NCBI RefSeq assembly: GCF_031755915.1
Contig: NC_083380.1
Coordinates: 11,718,001 to 11,782,000 of the forward strand
Reading direction: 5' to 3'
DNA length: 64,000 nucleotides
Source: Ziziphus jujuba
Lineage: Eukaryota; Streptophyta; Magnoliopsida; Rosales; Rhamnaceae
The notes beneath the pieces are model-generated. The model was not told the origin of the DNA, did not search any database, and saw only the letters and a program-made list of their open reading frames with translations. Below are positions 34,122 through 46,389 of this stretch, piece by piece; position 1 is the stretch's first letter, and the number at the start of each line of letters is the position of its first letter. The position numbers and the translations under genes are program-made.

Positions 34122-36470
34122 CCGGCCGCCGGAATTTTTAAATTTTCCGGCCGATTCTTGCTACATGCGCCGGCTAGACGGGAACGCCGTCCCATTTCCG
34201 GCCGAACCCCTAAGTTTCACGACCGCTGGTAGCCGGACGCGCCCAGACCGAGCCGGCGAAGCTCGGCGGTGATTTTTCCCCTCCACCTCCGGCCACCACC
34301 GTTGACCCATTTCCAGCCACTTTTAGGCCACACGCGCCCGATCGGTCCCTCACCCGTGGCAATTCCGGCCTACCCACCAAATTTCACGGCCACCGGACCT
34401 CCAACGCGCCGAGATCGGAGCATTTTCTGGCGAGGGGCCGAAAACCTTCAAACTCCGATTTCTTCGCCGTCCGGCCTCCGTTTGCCTCACCGCTGGTCCC
34501 ATTGGAATCCTCTCCCCTCGATCTACAAAACCACCAAAAATCACAGCCAACAGCCACCGGACGCGCTACCGCCGGCGACGGTTGCCCGTGACCACAGCGG
34601 CTCGCCGAAAGTCACTGTTCCGGCGAGTACCCAATTGCACCGCCGGTCCCTGTCCACTGATTCCGACCTCTTGAATCCAAATCCGACGTCCATTTCCTCC
34701 AATTCATGATGGTTTGGGAGAATTGAGGAATCGAATCCCGAAAGCTTTCCGGCAAGATTCCGGCCACCTCTAGTTCGATCTCCTGGAAGTGAGACCGAAT
34801 CTGTGATCCTCATCACACAAGCTTCGATTCAGTATATTACTCATAATTTTTAGTTGTCGTTTGCGTTCGCTCCCCGGGTACCCATTTGGGAGTTGTCCGA
34901 CTAAAATATTAATATATTTGGTTGGTGTACTGTGGATGTTTTAGGTGTGCGTGCGAGTAGTGGAGTTGATCCTGCGGAGGATCTTAGCTGATATACGTGC
35001 TTAAGGTGAGTGACCCACCTTTAAAAATATTTTGGGATAATTAATTATATTTAATTGGTGTTTAATTGATATTTAAAATTATGCTCATGTGGTGCAATTT
35101 AATTATTATTTTATTGTGATTTAATTTTATTTATTATGCATGAGCAAGGTATATTTCAGTAATAGTCGTATGTGGTTTAAATATTATTTTCGGGCATAAT
35201 TGGTTTAAATAATTTTAAGGAAATTATTTGTTTAATTGAATTTTATAATTATGCCCGTGGTTTATTAATTATATATTGTTATTAATGTTTTTGTACCGGG
35301 TTTATTAAAGGAAATATGTGGGATGGTAAGTTTGAAAAATTGGTATATTTTCCACGGTAATTTTGGAAAGAACGGTACGGTTGTAATTAATTTAATAATT
35401 ATTTTAGACGCACTCATACAGTATTGGTGTTCCTGTGTATATGTGGTTAGCGCGCAAGTATTATGTCTCCCGTGAGTTGCCATTGGACCGTGGGTAGGCA
35501 AGTTTGATATTGGCCACAGCCGCCCCCCTCCTTGGCCGGGATGACGGTTTCAGCAGCGGTACTGTCGGGACGCCGAAGTACCGTTTGCAAGTTTCTCTCT
35601 TTAACCCCTCGTCAGTCGGTGCTCGGGACGCTGGGTATCGGAGGGCATCACTGGTATATGATGTGGTGCGTCAAGTGTAGATTTTCAGATACAGTTTCAA
35701 ACCCCAAAGTGTTCAAAAATTATTTATTATATTTATTTACATTTTAATTATATTTGGGGTATTCATATATTTATGGTTTATTAAATTGTTTGATTCCTTG
35801 GTTTTCGGGAAATATGAATATCGGGTTTTGTGAAAATGTTTTAAAAAGGGAACATTTCCAACGGAGTGAATAGTGAGAGTTTTGAGAGAAATTATTACTT
35901 TCAATTGTTTATGATTTATTTATTATTTAATTGTTGATATTAATCAAATTCCCTTATTTGTTATATTATTATTATTATTATTAAAAGTGTTCAGTAGCTA
36001 GGGTCACTCACTGAGATGATTAGCATCTCACGTTTTTAAATTCCATTCCCTTAGGTGCAAGGGGTGGTAGGTGTTCTTCCGGAGTGAACCAACTCTACGC
36101 CGCTATCGTAGTTCGAGAAGTGCCTTTGTACTCTTTATTTCAGTTGTAATATTTCTTTCTTCTTTGTTGTATTTTCTATTAAATAGCACTTCGTGAAGCT
36201 CTGTATACTATTCTGGACACTTATGTTTTATTTATGCACTGGATTACTGTTAATTATTTTGAAGTGCTGTAAATTGTGGAATCAATTGTAGTATTGTGGG
36301 AGGAATAAGGGAATGAATATAGAAGTATGTTTTCAGTGCAGGTAATTTTTGGTAAGTCCTACCCTTAGGGGAGGTGCTGCCGGATTTTTCATTGGAAGGT
36401 TCGGTGGTATTTCCCTGGGATCAGGGCTTGTCTAGGGTTCCAGGGGAGGAATTCTGGACGAGTCCTGACA
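33577..36470 (+). mobile_element. 3' LTR of the chromovirus (2894 bp)
   Basis: It starts TGTAACACCCCAACCC and ends GAGTCCTGACA. It is collinear with LTRs 1 and 2, including a (GA)n tract at about 34080-34118 and a GC-rich CCGGC segment at 34120-34640. Unlike those two, it is preceded by its internal region and polypurine tract. The matching 5' LTR is missing. The following TTGCA is the right copy of the target duplication. Confidence 0.93.
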
Positions 36471-39008
36471 TTGCACCTTCCACATCTATATTGATGACGC
36501 TCCTCTCCTTGAGATTGAATCCTCTTCTTTCTCGATCTTCCTAACTGTTTGCCAATTTGAGGTGGAAGTACAACCTGGTTTATGATATCATCTGGAGCAT
36601 GCCACTGACATTTATCTCCAAGTGGATATATGGTTTCCGAATATGCATCACGGAGTGAGTCGACTGAGTAATGCGCCGAGCAAAGGAAATATGGCGAAAT
36701 ATGTCGATGCTTACATGCTGCAATTGCATGGAAACAAGGAAATCCATCAATGTTAAATTCCTTGCATGAGCACGTCTTATTTTCTAAGTTAACAACTCCA
36801 ACGAACATGCCATGGCCAACAACTTGAAACTCATATAAGTTCATTGGCATAACACGTAAGCCTCTGCCATTATTTGAGCGCTCTTGCATGATCTTTTCCA
36901 ACCAATTAGTAACAGAAGTTTGCATTGCAGCTGCGTTAGTTCGACGTTCATACCACCACCTTTGCAAGACATCATGAATGTGATCTAGTAATGGCAAAAC
37001 AGGTTTATCCCTAGCATCAATAAGCACAAAGTTCATGCTCTCTGCGATGTTAGTTGTCATTGTATTGTATCTATTGCCCGGAAAATGTGATCTAGCCCAT
37101 ATTGAAGGACTTGCATACTTGAGATATTGTACAACTTCAATACTAACCCCTTCTAAAAGCTGCATGGCCTTATCAAAATCCTCAACAATATATGCTCTAG
37201 CTGCATCATTAAAAGTTGATATAATCGCATTGACATTACCTTTAAACATCTTAACACGTAAATTTGTACCAAGTTAATATGTGCAGTAGTCATGGTGATT
37301 ATTAGGGAAAACTGTACGTATTGCTTTTGCAATGCTCTTGTGTCTATCCGATATAAAAGCTATATTCGAATCATCCCCAAACGCTTCTTTAAAGCTCTCA
37401 AAAAACCACGTGTAAGCCGTATCCGTCTCCTCAGGGCCTATTCCATAAGCAAGTGGATAAATTTGATTGTTCCCATCAAACATCATGCAATATATAACAA
37501 ACCTCTATATCTATTCTTCAGTGTAGTTCCATCGTCAGGTACGACTTTCCACATATACTGAAACCCTCTAATGCTAGCTCCAAGTGCCATGAAAAAATAT
37601 AAAAAACTGTTTTGATCGTCAGTTTCAATTCAAGTAAACGTGTCCGGGTTTTTGCTCTTCAAAACGTGACTCCATAAAGGAAGTTTTGCATATGAATCTT
37701 CTGGCATGCCCCACAAACCTGATAGCGCAACTTCCTTAGTGGCCCATGCTTTGTTGTATCTTATGTTTACTCCGTAATTAGAGCGAATGTCATGCACGAT
37801 ATCTCGAGGTTTGTATTGCCTTGAAATCCCATCAAACGTTGGCTGGATGATGTCTCCGATAATTGAACTTGTTGCTTGACGATGATCCCTTTTCATGATA
37901 TTTAAAGAGCAAATATGCTCATCTTTGAAGGCCCTAATCATGAAGGCCTCTGTATTATCACCATGTAGTTTGGTAGCATGCATTCGCCACATGCAATTAT
38001 CGTTTGCACATATAACCTCATATCAGTCTCTATCTGACTTCTTGACCTTAAATTCAAAATTTCTCCTTAGTGCATAAAGACTAATCTTCTTCTGTAACAC
38101 ATTCTTACTCGCAAAGAGTTGGTTGATTCGAATGATTTCATGGGCATTGATAGATGAGAAGCGACGGTTAACCCTAAGTTCAGCCATGGTTACGGTAGAA
38201 TCCTGTCAAATGTCCAAATGGTTTTCGGTACAAGGAGAGGCAAGCACATCATCATTGACATTATTAATTAGACTATTACCATAAGGAGACTCACCATGTC
38301 GACTATCAGTCCCGAATGTTGGGTCCAACAAATGTCACGTAACCCATCTTCACTACGATTAGTGTTGACCTTAACCTCAAATTATTCATCTTGATCATAA
38401 TCATGTCCATGATATTCATTCATATCATTAATGTCGAAGCACTCATTATCATGATCATGTTCCACAGATTGCACATTGTTTTCACAAATTTGATTTTCGG
38501 AGAATCCAGGTTGAGTTTCCGGCACATGAAGTTCGGTCGCTGGGGACTGCATGTCAGCATCAGAGGTATAAGTAGCTGTCTCGTGAAATGCAGATAGTGG
38601 GGCAATAGTCATAAATCCTGAACTTGTAGGTATCCTATTCACAACACATCCAGCAGTATTAATACTCTGTGGAACCCTGAATAACACATCAACAATAAGT
38701 GGAGATCTGTCTTGAGGTCTGTGTGAACTATACTCTTCAATAAAACTTTGTAGGTCTTCATCATTTTCCACAACGTACGGCTCACATGACAAACACACAT
38801 GGTGTATGAACTTGAAGATTAATTGATGTTTTGTAGAATCGAAGTTGAGAGTGTTGTAGACAACATCTTCATGTTTTGCCAACGTATAATTCCTTTTGAT
38901 ACGTATAATCTTCGTTCTTTGACGTTGGTATCTCCAAGTACCTTCAGAACATACACTCCATGTTGCATCATAGAACAGTAAAACTGAAATTTGTGACATT
39001 GAGCACAA

Positions 39009-39839
39009 AGGATTTACTAATTCAAAACATACTAAGTATCTACTTGTTACAAGCTTGTGGTAATTTGTGAGGTCATATGACTAAAAATAATTGCAATTGT
39101 AGAATCTTTGCTGGAAGGTTTAACTATAATCTTGAAGCAAAAGTAATGAAAAAATACAAATGCATTTTCAGTAAATGAGTACAGAAAATAAGCCAAACAA
39201 TTATGTTATTAATGCCTAGTGGAATAGCATTTTAAATGCAAATGAGTAGAATAGCATTTTAAATACAAATACAAATGCATTTTCAATAAATGAGTAAAGA
39301 TAAAATACAAATGCATTTTTTGTAAATGAGTACAAATGCATTTTAAATGTTGCATATTAACACCTAGTAGAATAGCTACTCTTGACAGACATAGTGGATC
39401 AAGTAGATTAAAATGTCAAATTTGTGGCACATGTGCTAAATCATAACATAACGTTACCTTGAATGGATGCAATGTTGACAATGTAGTGTTCTGTGGATTA
39501 TTTTGTTAAACATCATAAATATAGTTACATTTAGCAAGTCATTTGTTTATGATAACATTAGAGAAGTGGACAAATTCGATTGTCCAATCGGTTTGCTTTT
39601 AGAAAATAGAAAATTAAATATTCCAATGGAAGCGCTGTTAAATTTTCCAACAAGCAAGTGTTTCATAATTACTGATGGACCGTATGTAAAAACAAATGTT
39701 GTAATTTTCAAATGGAAATTTCCGAACCATTTATGGATTATTTTACATAAAATAGCACCAACATAGAACTTGCACTTATATATCATGTCAAAACGTGACA
39801 AACAATGAATCCAATATAAGGGAAAAATGTATACATATC

Positions 39840-39897
<58 letters not shown>

Positions 39898-42780
39898 CAC
39901 ATACCAAAAAATCTTTAACTCTGATCCGTAGAAACGTACAATTTAATTATACCCTTTTGAAGTGTATGGGCTCCATAATGAAGATTTTCAGTCTTGTTGT
40001 TATCACAAAAGGTTGGGGGTATGCAGGGAGAGTGAACTGAACTGAAGGTGGTATTGTGTTTTCTGCAATGGTTCGTCAATGCGAAGAAAGGCTGAAAGGT
40101 ACGTAACCAACAAAAGAAAAAGAAAGAGGAAGACACACAGGATTCATTTAATGTGGTAGCAGGGAGAGTAAGAGAGAGGGATAGAAGTTAATGAGAGTAG
40201 ATGAGAAACGAAAGATGACAAAAAAATTTGTTTTAATATTTTCCACTTTATTCGATAGTTAATGAGAAATGAGGGTAGATGAGAAATGGGAAACTGTTAC
40301 ATTTATTTTACACTTTCATATCCATTTATTTAAATAGTTTCCACAAGTGCACAATTAATTCCCTCCTAACAACTCTCGTTTGGACATACTACCATGGAGC
40401 TGCATTTTAAAAGTGATTGGAAGAAGCTTGCAAGCTGGGAATACTCAACAATCTAAAACTAACTACATTTCAATGCATACCATTCTAATAAGTTCTAATG
40501 GTCAGAAACTAGAGAGCCAATATTTGAGAACTCAATTACCATCCATTTAAATTATCATCCTTCTTATTTATTGCTTTTCCACATATCAAATAATATGGAG
40601 AATTTAGTAATGAAATTGGATCCTTACACATCATATTGACATGAGAATCATGTATAAAAACTAAAAACAAAATCTGAATTAGCAAGAGGAAATTGTACAA
40701 GTGTTTTATGAATAAAAACTAGAAAATATTACAGCTCCTACAAAAGCCTCTGTTGGTATCAATCCCGAATTGACCCAATGTTCCCCATCAATGTCAAAAT
40801 CTCAAACACCAACTGGCACCACAATTGGTATAATGCCAAACTTTAGTGACAGCATTAAAAGCATACGAGGCACCTCCACTAAAACGGAGACCGATTTGAT
40901 ATCTAGATGAAATCAACCGAAATATCTGTAGTTAGTTAGAATATTTAGCATACAAGTTTCAAAGAAAATAATTAAATACCTAGAGTATCCATAAAGAAGT
41001 ATAAAGGTTCAAATCTAACAATTGAGGCAATAGCTCATACCCAGTAATATCCTTTGCTCTCTATGAATTGTATAGAACCAAAATCCAATCTCATAGACTA
41101 ATTTGCTAAAGGATGCCTAAATCTCCAAAACAACAAAAAAAGGAAGAATGTGAAAATGTTTTCCATCAAATTCTTTTGCTACTTCCTTGTCAACCTCTGC
41201 CAATCTTCCAAAGTGCAGCATCAAATTCATCCACCAGTAATCTAACAAGTACAAAACATGTAGCAGAGAACAAACTACACATCATAGATGCAACAAATCA
41301 AACAAAACATCAACATGATCAACATTCAACAATGCTTTGGAATGCCAACAACCAAACATTAATAAAAATAAATAAATAACAAACAGTAGAAGAATAAGAA
41401 AAAGCATACCATTACACAACACAACTACGGTAATAAAAAGATAAGCAATGGCACCAGGCAACTAATTACAGCAAAGACATACATTAAATAAGTATCACAT
41501 GCAACTACATAAAGCAATAAATTAAATAACTATCACATGCAAAACCGTGACTAATGAACAGTTGAAGTTTTACCCCTATTTTGCAAGAGCTCATATTTTC
41601 TATCTATGGAGAAACCACAAACATTACTTAAATTTAATAGCATCTAGCTATCATTTTTAGAGCTGTCAAGGAAAAGATTCATACAAATATAAAAGACCCA
41701 AGTATCCATGCAAAATAACGTACACCTAAATGCAGATAAAAAAATTGCCACTACAGTATGCATCATATTTGCAATACCAAATGCAAATTATCAAACACAC
41801 AAGAACCTTAAAGGCAACAGATTTTGCATTATAATTAGATGCATAATAACCATAAACAACTAACCATCATTACTTAATCAATTTTTCATACCAACCATAA
41901 ATTTCCAATAAATGGACAAAATTATTCTAAATTTCATAAAATGTTTTAGAGCCTTTAGTATATATGTTGAAACATTCCTTAAATAATTGCCAATGAAGAG
42001 TTCACGTTAATATTCAATTTCATTTCTGCCTTGTCATTTTCCAAATAGACCTTTCAACAAAATAACTAACAAATCTTGGGTTCTTATTCAACACATATTC
42101 CGGTCGTTAGCCTAAAGCCACTTAAAAAAATGATTACATAACCTCCTACACCTTGATGTCAATGGAATAGGGTAAGCCGTAAGTCTCAATAGCTCCAAAA
42201 TTGTCCATGACCCTTCAAATAGAAGTTTAAAACATCCATCTTTCAAACTAACTATTCAAAAGGCAATCTTTTCTTTTATGGAGCTGGAGAACCGTACTAC
42301 AAACCCCCAACTTTAACCAGTTCAGCCATTAAGCTCAATAGAAAAAAAGGAACTCTTGCCCTAATAAAGTTAAAATTACTTTTACATATATATATATATA
42401 TATATATAATGAACAACAGACAACAAACAACAAAAACCAAATGCAACCCCTAAATCATCATAGGAGACGCTTTTGATGAGTGAGAAATAAGAGATACGAG
42501 AATCTAAACCTTTTGCTCGTTGTCTTCTCTCCTGAGATAGAAGAAGAACTCCGTGTAAAGTGAGCAGCAGACCCAATTCCAAAAACTCCAATGGTTTCAT
42601 TCACATACAATCACGATTTTCTGTTTCCTTCGACATAAAAACAGAGGGAAAACCTCCCAAGACTCTGACTGACAGGCAAACCAATCCAAAACTTTCGCAC
42701 TGGAAGGCACAGAGACCTTTACAAATCCTCACAGAATCACATATGAAATAAAAACCAAACAAAACGACATAGTATCAAAA
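39009..42780. other. MULE B interior upstream of the transposase, no firm gene
   Basis: AT-rich. Short direct repeats around ACAAATGCATTTTCAGTAAA recur near 39160, 39270 and 39305. A 40-bp (AT)n tract lies at 39846-39886, and another at 42388-42408. An open stretch at 42382-42600 (minus) has no recognised family. Promoter elements of the transposase may lie here but are not distinct. Confidence 0.5.
39846..39886. repeat. (AT)n microsatellite, about 40 bases
   Basis: A continuous AT dinucleotide run in the MULE B interior. Open frames over it are artefacts. Confidence 0.95.
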
Positions 42781-42839
42781 TAGCAAAGTGAAACGACATA
42801 GTATGTGAAATGAAAATCACATACGAAATTTTCTAGTAC

Positions 42840-43016
42840 CTGAAACCGAAAGAACCCATTGGAGGTAGAAGGAGGATTCAGCTTCAACTTCCCCACAGCA
42901 TCTTTGATACTCTCTAATCCCTTCTCAAGCGTCAATGTCGGGGGTAAAGCATGTGTAATGCAAGTCTTCACCACAAAATCCCCGTCCTCCGTTCCTGAAT
43001 TCTTGTGGATTTCCAT
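42840..43016 (-). pseudogene. Captured exon resembling PHYLLO / isochorismate synthase N-terminus
   Basis: The minus strand reads MEIHKNSGTEDGDFVVKTCI, then THALPPTLTLEKGLESIKDA, VGKLKLNPPSTSNGFFRFQ, and a GT donor. The block TCxTRTLPPALTLExGLExxKxAxxxLKxNPPxSxxGxLRFQ is, from memory of the family, the start of the isochorismate-synthase (MenF) part of plant PHYLLO, which makes phylloquinone precursors in plastids, or of an ICS relative. Only this exon is present, with its splice donor kept, so it came from genomic DNA. It sits inside MULE B about 0.7 kb from the right end and in the same direction as the transposase, so it is probably captured host sequence. Family assignment is moderate. 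Confidence 0.6.
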
Positions 43017-43247
43017 TATTAGACCGTCAAATCACACACCGAACACTACCTAAAACAAAAATTACAAAAGCATAAGGAAAAAAATTACAGAAATAGCGAA
43101 AACAAAAAAAACATAACCCTAATTTTGATTCCAACTTATCCCAAAAGCAATCAGGAAAAAAAAAATACACCCCACAAATGTTTTAAATAAACCCTTGAAA
43201 CCACTCAAAACGAAAAGTCAAAGGAAAAATGAAGCAAACAGACCAGG

Positions 43248-43363
43248 CATTTTATCAGAGAGGCCAAGTGAAACAGCAAGCTTAGGCATCTGCTTCCGCC
43301 ATGCAGTACCACCCTTGAGCTTCGTATACAAATCCACGTCCTCCTTCTTCACAATACCCTAAT
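43248..43363 (-). pseudogene. Second small captured exon, unidentified
   Basis: The minus strand is open as GIVKKEDVDLYTKLKGGTAW and RKQMPKLAVSLGLSDKMPG, followed by a GTCTGT donor-like site. It looks like a real exon but I do not recognise the protein. It lies between the right TIR and the PHYLLO-like exon, in the same orientation. Confidence 0.45.
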
Positions 43364-43609
43364 TTCGAATTCCAAATCACCAATTTCTTTCTTTGTATGG
43401 AATTTTGGTGACCGAAGAGACAAAACGGGGCTGTTTGGCAAAAGGGCAACTAGGTGAAGAAAGCTTGATGGATGAATGAGAAGAGATGAGCCAGCTTAAG
43501 GGAAGGGTGATGAAGGAGAAGAGAACAGTCGAGTGAAGAAAAGAAAGAAATAACATGAAATAAAAAAAAGTAAAAATATTTAATTTGGATAAAAAGGTAT
43601 TTTGGGATT

Positions 43610-43704
43610 ATTACAAAATGAAAGGGTAGAAAAAAAAAAGATAGCAAATGAAGGGGTAAAAATCATGAAACTCATCCCTATGGGGGCATTGGGCCAAATT
43701 CCCC
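43610..43704 (-). mobile_element. Right TIR of MULE copy B
   Basis: The plus strand ends CCCTATGGGGGCATTGGGCC and AAATTCCCC. Its reverse complement matches 21095-21190. Followed by AAACCTTTT (43705-43713), identical to the 9 bases before the left TIR. Confidence 0.92.
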
Positions 43705-44077
43705 AAACCTTTTTGCCTTAATCGGATGGGTACCGCCTCAAAAAGCCCAGTCGAATCAAGCCCATGCCATTCCAACCCGAACCCGGCCCATAAATATAAA
43801 ACAAGTGGCCCTCTCAAAACAATTAGCGCCAACCGCTAGAAATCCAAAAGGCGGTTCCGTTAGATTTTTAGAATAACCGCTCTCATTCTTCTCGTTGTGG
43901 TCCTTGTTTCATCAATCATCTCCCTCTTCTCTAAGTAATTAAACAGCTTTTTTTTTTCTCTCTCATTTCAAATACCTGCACATATTTCCAAAATACCCAT
44001 TTCATTTCATCCATAACAGATTCTTAATCTTCTTTTTCTTCTTCTTCTTCCTTGTCTACCACTTCATTTGCTCTTTC

Positions 44078-44087
44078 TATATATAAG
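44078..44087 (+). promoter_or_regulatory. Probable TATA box of the TNL gene
   Basis: CTATATATAAG lies about 105 bases before the first ATG of the TIR domain. The leader between them is rich in CTT/TTC. The spacing is ordinary for a plant promoter. Confidence 0.5.
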
Positions 44088-46386
44088 ACCATTAGAATAT
44101 AGGGTTAGGAATATATGTTATGAAGGAATTATTTCCTTTTTCCTTTTTTTTTTTTAAATATATACTTGTGGATGTGGAGGGTTACAAACATGGCTTCTTC
44201 TTCTTCTTCTTCTCAAGAAAAGCATGATGTGTTTCTAAGTTTCAGAGGTGAGGACACCCGTTTTGATTTTACTAGCAATCTCTATCGTGCTTTGCGTGGA
44301 AAGAATATCCAAACCTACATGGATGATCAAAAGATTGAAAGTGGCCATGAAATCTCACCACAACTTATGGAAGCGATTCAGGAATCTAAGATTTGCATAA
44401 TAGTTTTGTCCGAAAATTTTGCATCATCGACATGGTGTTTAGTTGAATTGGTGCACATACTTGAATGCAAAGGAAATGAGAATATTATATCGATTTTTTA
44501 TGACATAGATCCATCCATTACATGGAAACAATTGGATAGTTTTGCAGTAGCATTTGCAAAACATGAACAACGCTTTAAGGACGAAATGGAGAAGGTGAAG
44601 CAGTGGAGGGGTGCTCTACAAAAATTGGCTAATCTGTGCGATTATGATTCAAAGAAATTCAGGTAACTTTCAATTTTACTAATTAATAATATATACAAAA
44701 TAATTAATTATATTTTCGCTAAAGTGTGGAGTCCTGTATTTCTTACAATACTTATTTATTTAATTTCTTCAATGATAGGGATGAGCATGAGTTGGTTAAA
44801 AATATTGCTGAAGATATTTTATTGAAATTGCGCAAGTACCAATTAACAAATTATGAACACCTCATTGGAATTGAAGAGCCTCTTAAGGAAATTGAATCAT
44901 TGCAAGGAAATTGAATCATTCTTAAGCATTGGCAAAATGGATGTTCGCATCATAGGTATTTGGGGCATGAAGGGTATCGGTAAGACCACCCTTGCTAGCC
45001 TTGTGTTTCAAAGATTTTCATCTTCGCATTTTGATGCTTATTTCTTTCTTGAGGATATTCTAGGAGAAGCAGATAATACAAATCACTTGAGAAAAAGACT
45101 TTTTTATGAGTTATTAGGGGATGAAAATCTTCTACGCATGGACACTTCAGCTCTAGGATCATGATCTATTCAAGATAGACTCCGCTGTAAAAATGTTTTT
45201 ATCGTTTTAGATAATTTGAATGGGAGAAGTTCCAAATTAAATGATTTATTTGAAAGATATCAATTTGCTAATGGAAGTAGAATCATTGTCACAAGTACAA
45301 ATAAGCAACTGCTTGTGACAAAGAATTGTCAAATTTACCAGTTGAATGGTTTAGATCACCGTGATGCTCTTCAGCTCTCCTGTTTCCATGCTTTTGGACC
45401 AAATTCACTTGCAACATGTTATGAGGCTTTATTAGAAAGTGTTGCACATTATGCAAAGGGCAATCCATTAGCTCTTAAAGTCTTTGGTTCTTCCCTTAAG
45501 TACAAAAGCGTAGAAGAATGGAAAAGTGCATTGGATAAGCTGAAAACACATCCAGATCCTGAAATTAAAAAATTGTTGAGAATAAGTTATGATGGATTAG
45601 GCGATAAAAGCATCCAGGGTATTTTTCTTGACATTGCATGCTTCTTTATCAATCAAGTACCTAGGGAAGAAGTAGAAAGCATATTAAACCACACTAATGC
45701 AACAATAGGAATAAGTGTTCTCATTGATAAATCCTTAATAATTGAAAGTAAAGAAAGACTGGGAATGCATGATTCAGTGCAACTGGGAATGCATGATTTA
45801 CTATGGCAAATGGCTTGGGCAATTGCTTGTGATGAAAGCAAAGATTGTGGCAATCGTAGTAGGCTATGGAATAATAAAGATTCCCGCCATGTATTGGAAA
45901 GAAATACAGTAAGTGCTTATACATTGATTTGTCTATATAAATATAGTTTAGTTAATAAATTATCTTTCTATATATATAGTATTCTTATCTAAAGGATGGT
46001 TTGACATCAGGGAACCTCTGCAATTGAAGGCATATTATTGGATTTGTCTTAACTCAGAAAAGATGTAAAAATGACCCGTACGGCATTTTCAAAGATGTTC
46101 AATCTACGACTTCTTAAATTGCATTCGGATAAAAGATTTCCCCCTTATAATTGCTCCAGATACCCCATTGGAGAATGCAATTTCAGAGTCAGTCTTCCTG
46201 ATGGGGTTGAGCCTCTTGTTTCGGATGACCTAAAATATTTTCAGTGGGATACATACCCTTTGAAATATTTGCCATATTTTAATCCCGAGAATCTTGTTCA
46301 ACTTATTATGCGTGAGAGCCAACTTGAACTTCTTTGGAATGAAAACCAGGTATACACGCTTAGTTTATATATAAAATATATGTTGC

Positions 46387-46389
<3 letters not shown>

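Larger units (their letters stand above)
32512..36470 (+). mobile_element. Composite LTR insertion (TRIM fused to chromovirus 3' end) with one target duplication
   Basis: The block is flanked by TTGCA on both sides (32507-32511 and 36471-36475). Joining the flanks restores the transposase zinc-knuckle codons. Inside, left to right, are a complete TRIM (32512-33213), then directly the last ~110 codons of a chromovirus polyprotein (33214-33533), a polypurine tract (33564-33575), and a 2894-bp LTR (33577-36470). The TRIM's own left and right flanks (TTGCA, GTACG) do not match. The two elements therefore share one outer duplication, as if they had entered or been trimmed as a unit. Confidence 0.85.
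32431..39008 (-). pseudogene. MuDR-type transposase gene of MULE B, interrupted
   Basis: Minus strand, N to C. An acidic N-terminal region (39008-38382; starts MCSMSQISVLLFY, ends rich in Asp/Glu/His). A MuDR DNA-binding domain at about 38190-37800 (LQKKISLYALRRNFEFKVKK...YEVICANDNCMWRMHATK). The MULE transposase (DDE-like) domain at about 37640-37270 (PDDGTTLKNRYRGLLYIA, AYTWFFESFKEAFGD, FISDRHKSI). Then 37249-36471 with AESMNFVLIDARDKPVLPLL and a SWIM finger (CSCKEFNIDGFPCFHAIAAC). The final CCHC knuckle, CGRCKQIGHSSRSC, is split by the insertion at 32512-36470 and finishes at 32511-32431. Lesions include an in-frame TGA at 38023-38025, stops near 38382 and 37630, and a frameshift around 37270-37280 between CTY and the next block. 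The protein would bind MULE ends and cut them in the nucleus. It is broken but close to a full-length layout. Confidence 0.9.
21095..43704. mobile_element. MULE copy B, complete 22.6-kb element with nested insertions
   Basis: The left end GGGAAATTTGG (21095) and right end CCAAATTCCCC (43704) are inverted repeats, similar over about 100 bases. The 9 bases outside both ends are identical, AAACCTTTT (21086-21094 and 43705-43713), the duplication length typical of Mutator-like elements. Inside are a DUF1985/Ulp1-like gene (+), a palindromic ~255-bp repeat array, and a MuDR-type transposase gene (-). The two genes are convergent, the arrangement also seen in maize MuDR. MULEs carrying ULP-like genes are known in plants (Kaonashi type). 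Both genes contain stops, so the element is not autonomous now. Removing the 3001-bp LTR and the 3959-bp composite insertion, each with one target duplication, leaves an original of about 15.6 kb. Confidence 0.9.

Noticed and set aside
10892..36470. LTR 1 and LTR 2, or LTR 2 and LTR 3, as the two ends of one giant retrotransposon
   Set aside because: LTR 2 has its own exact 5-bp duplication (AGTGA), LTR 1 has a near-exact one, and the MULE sequence between them is collinear with the other copy. They are separate insertions.
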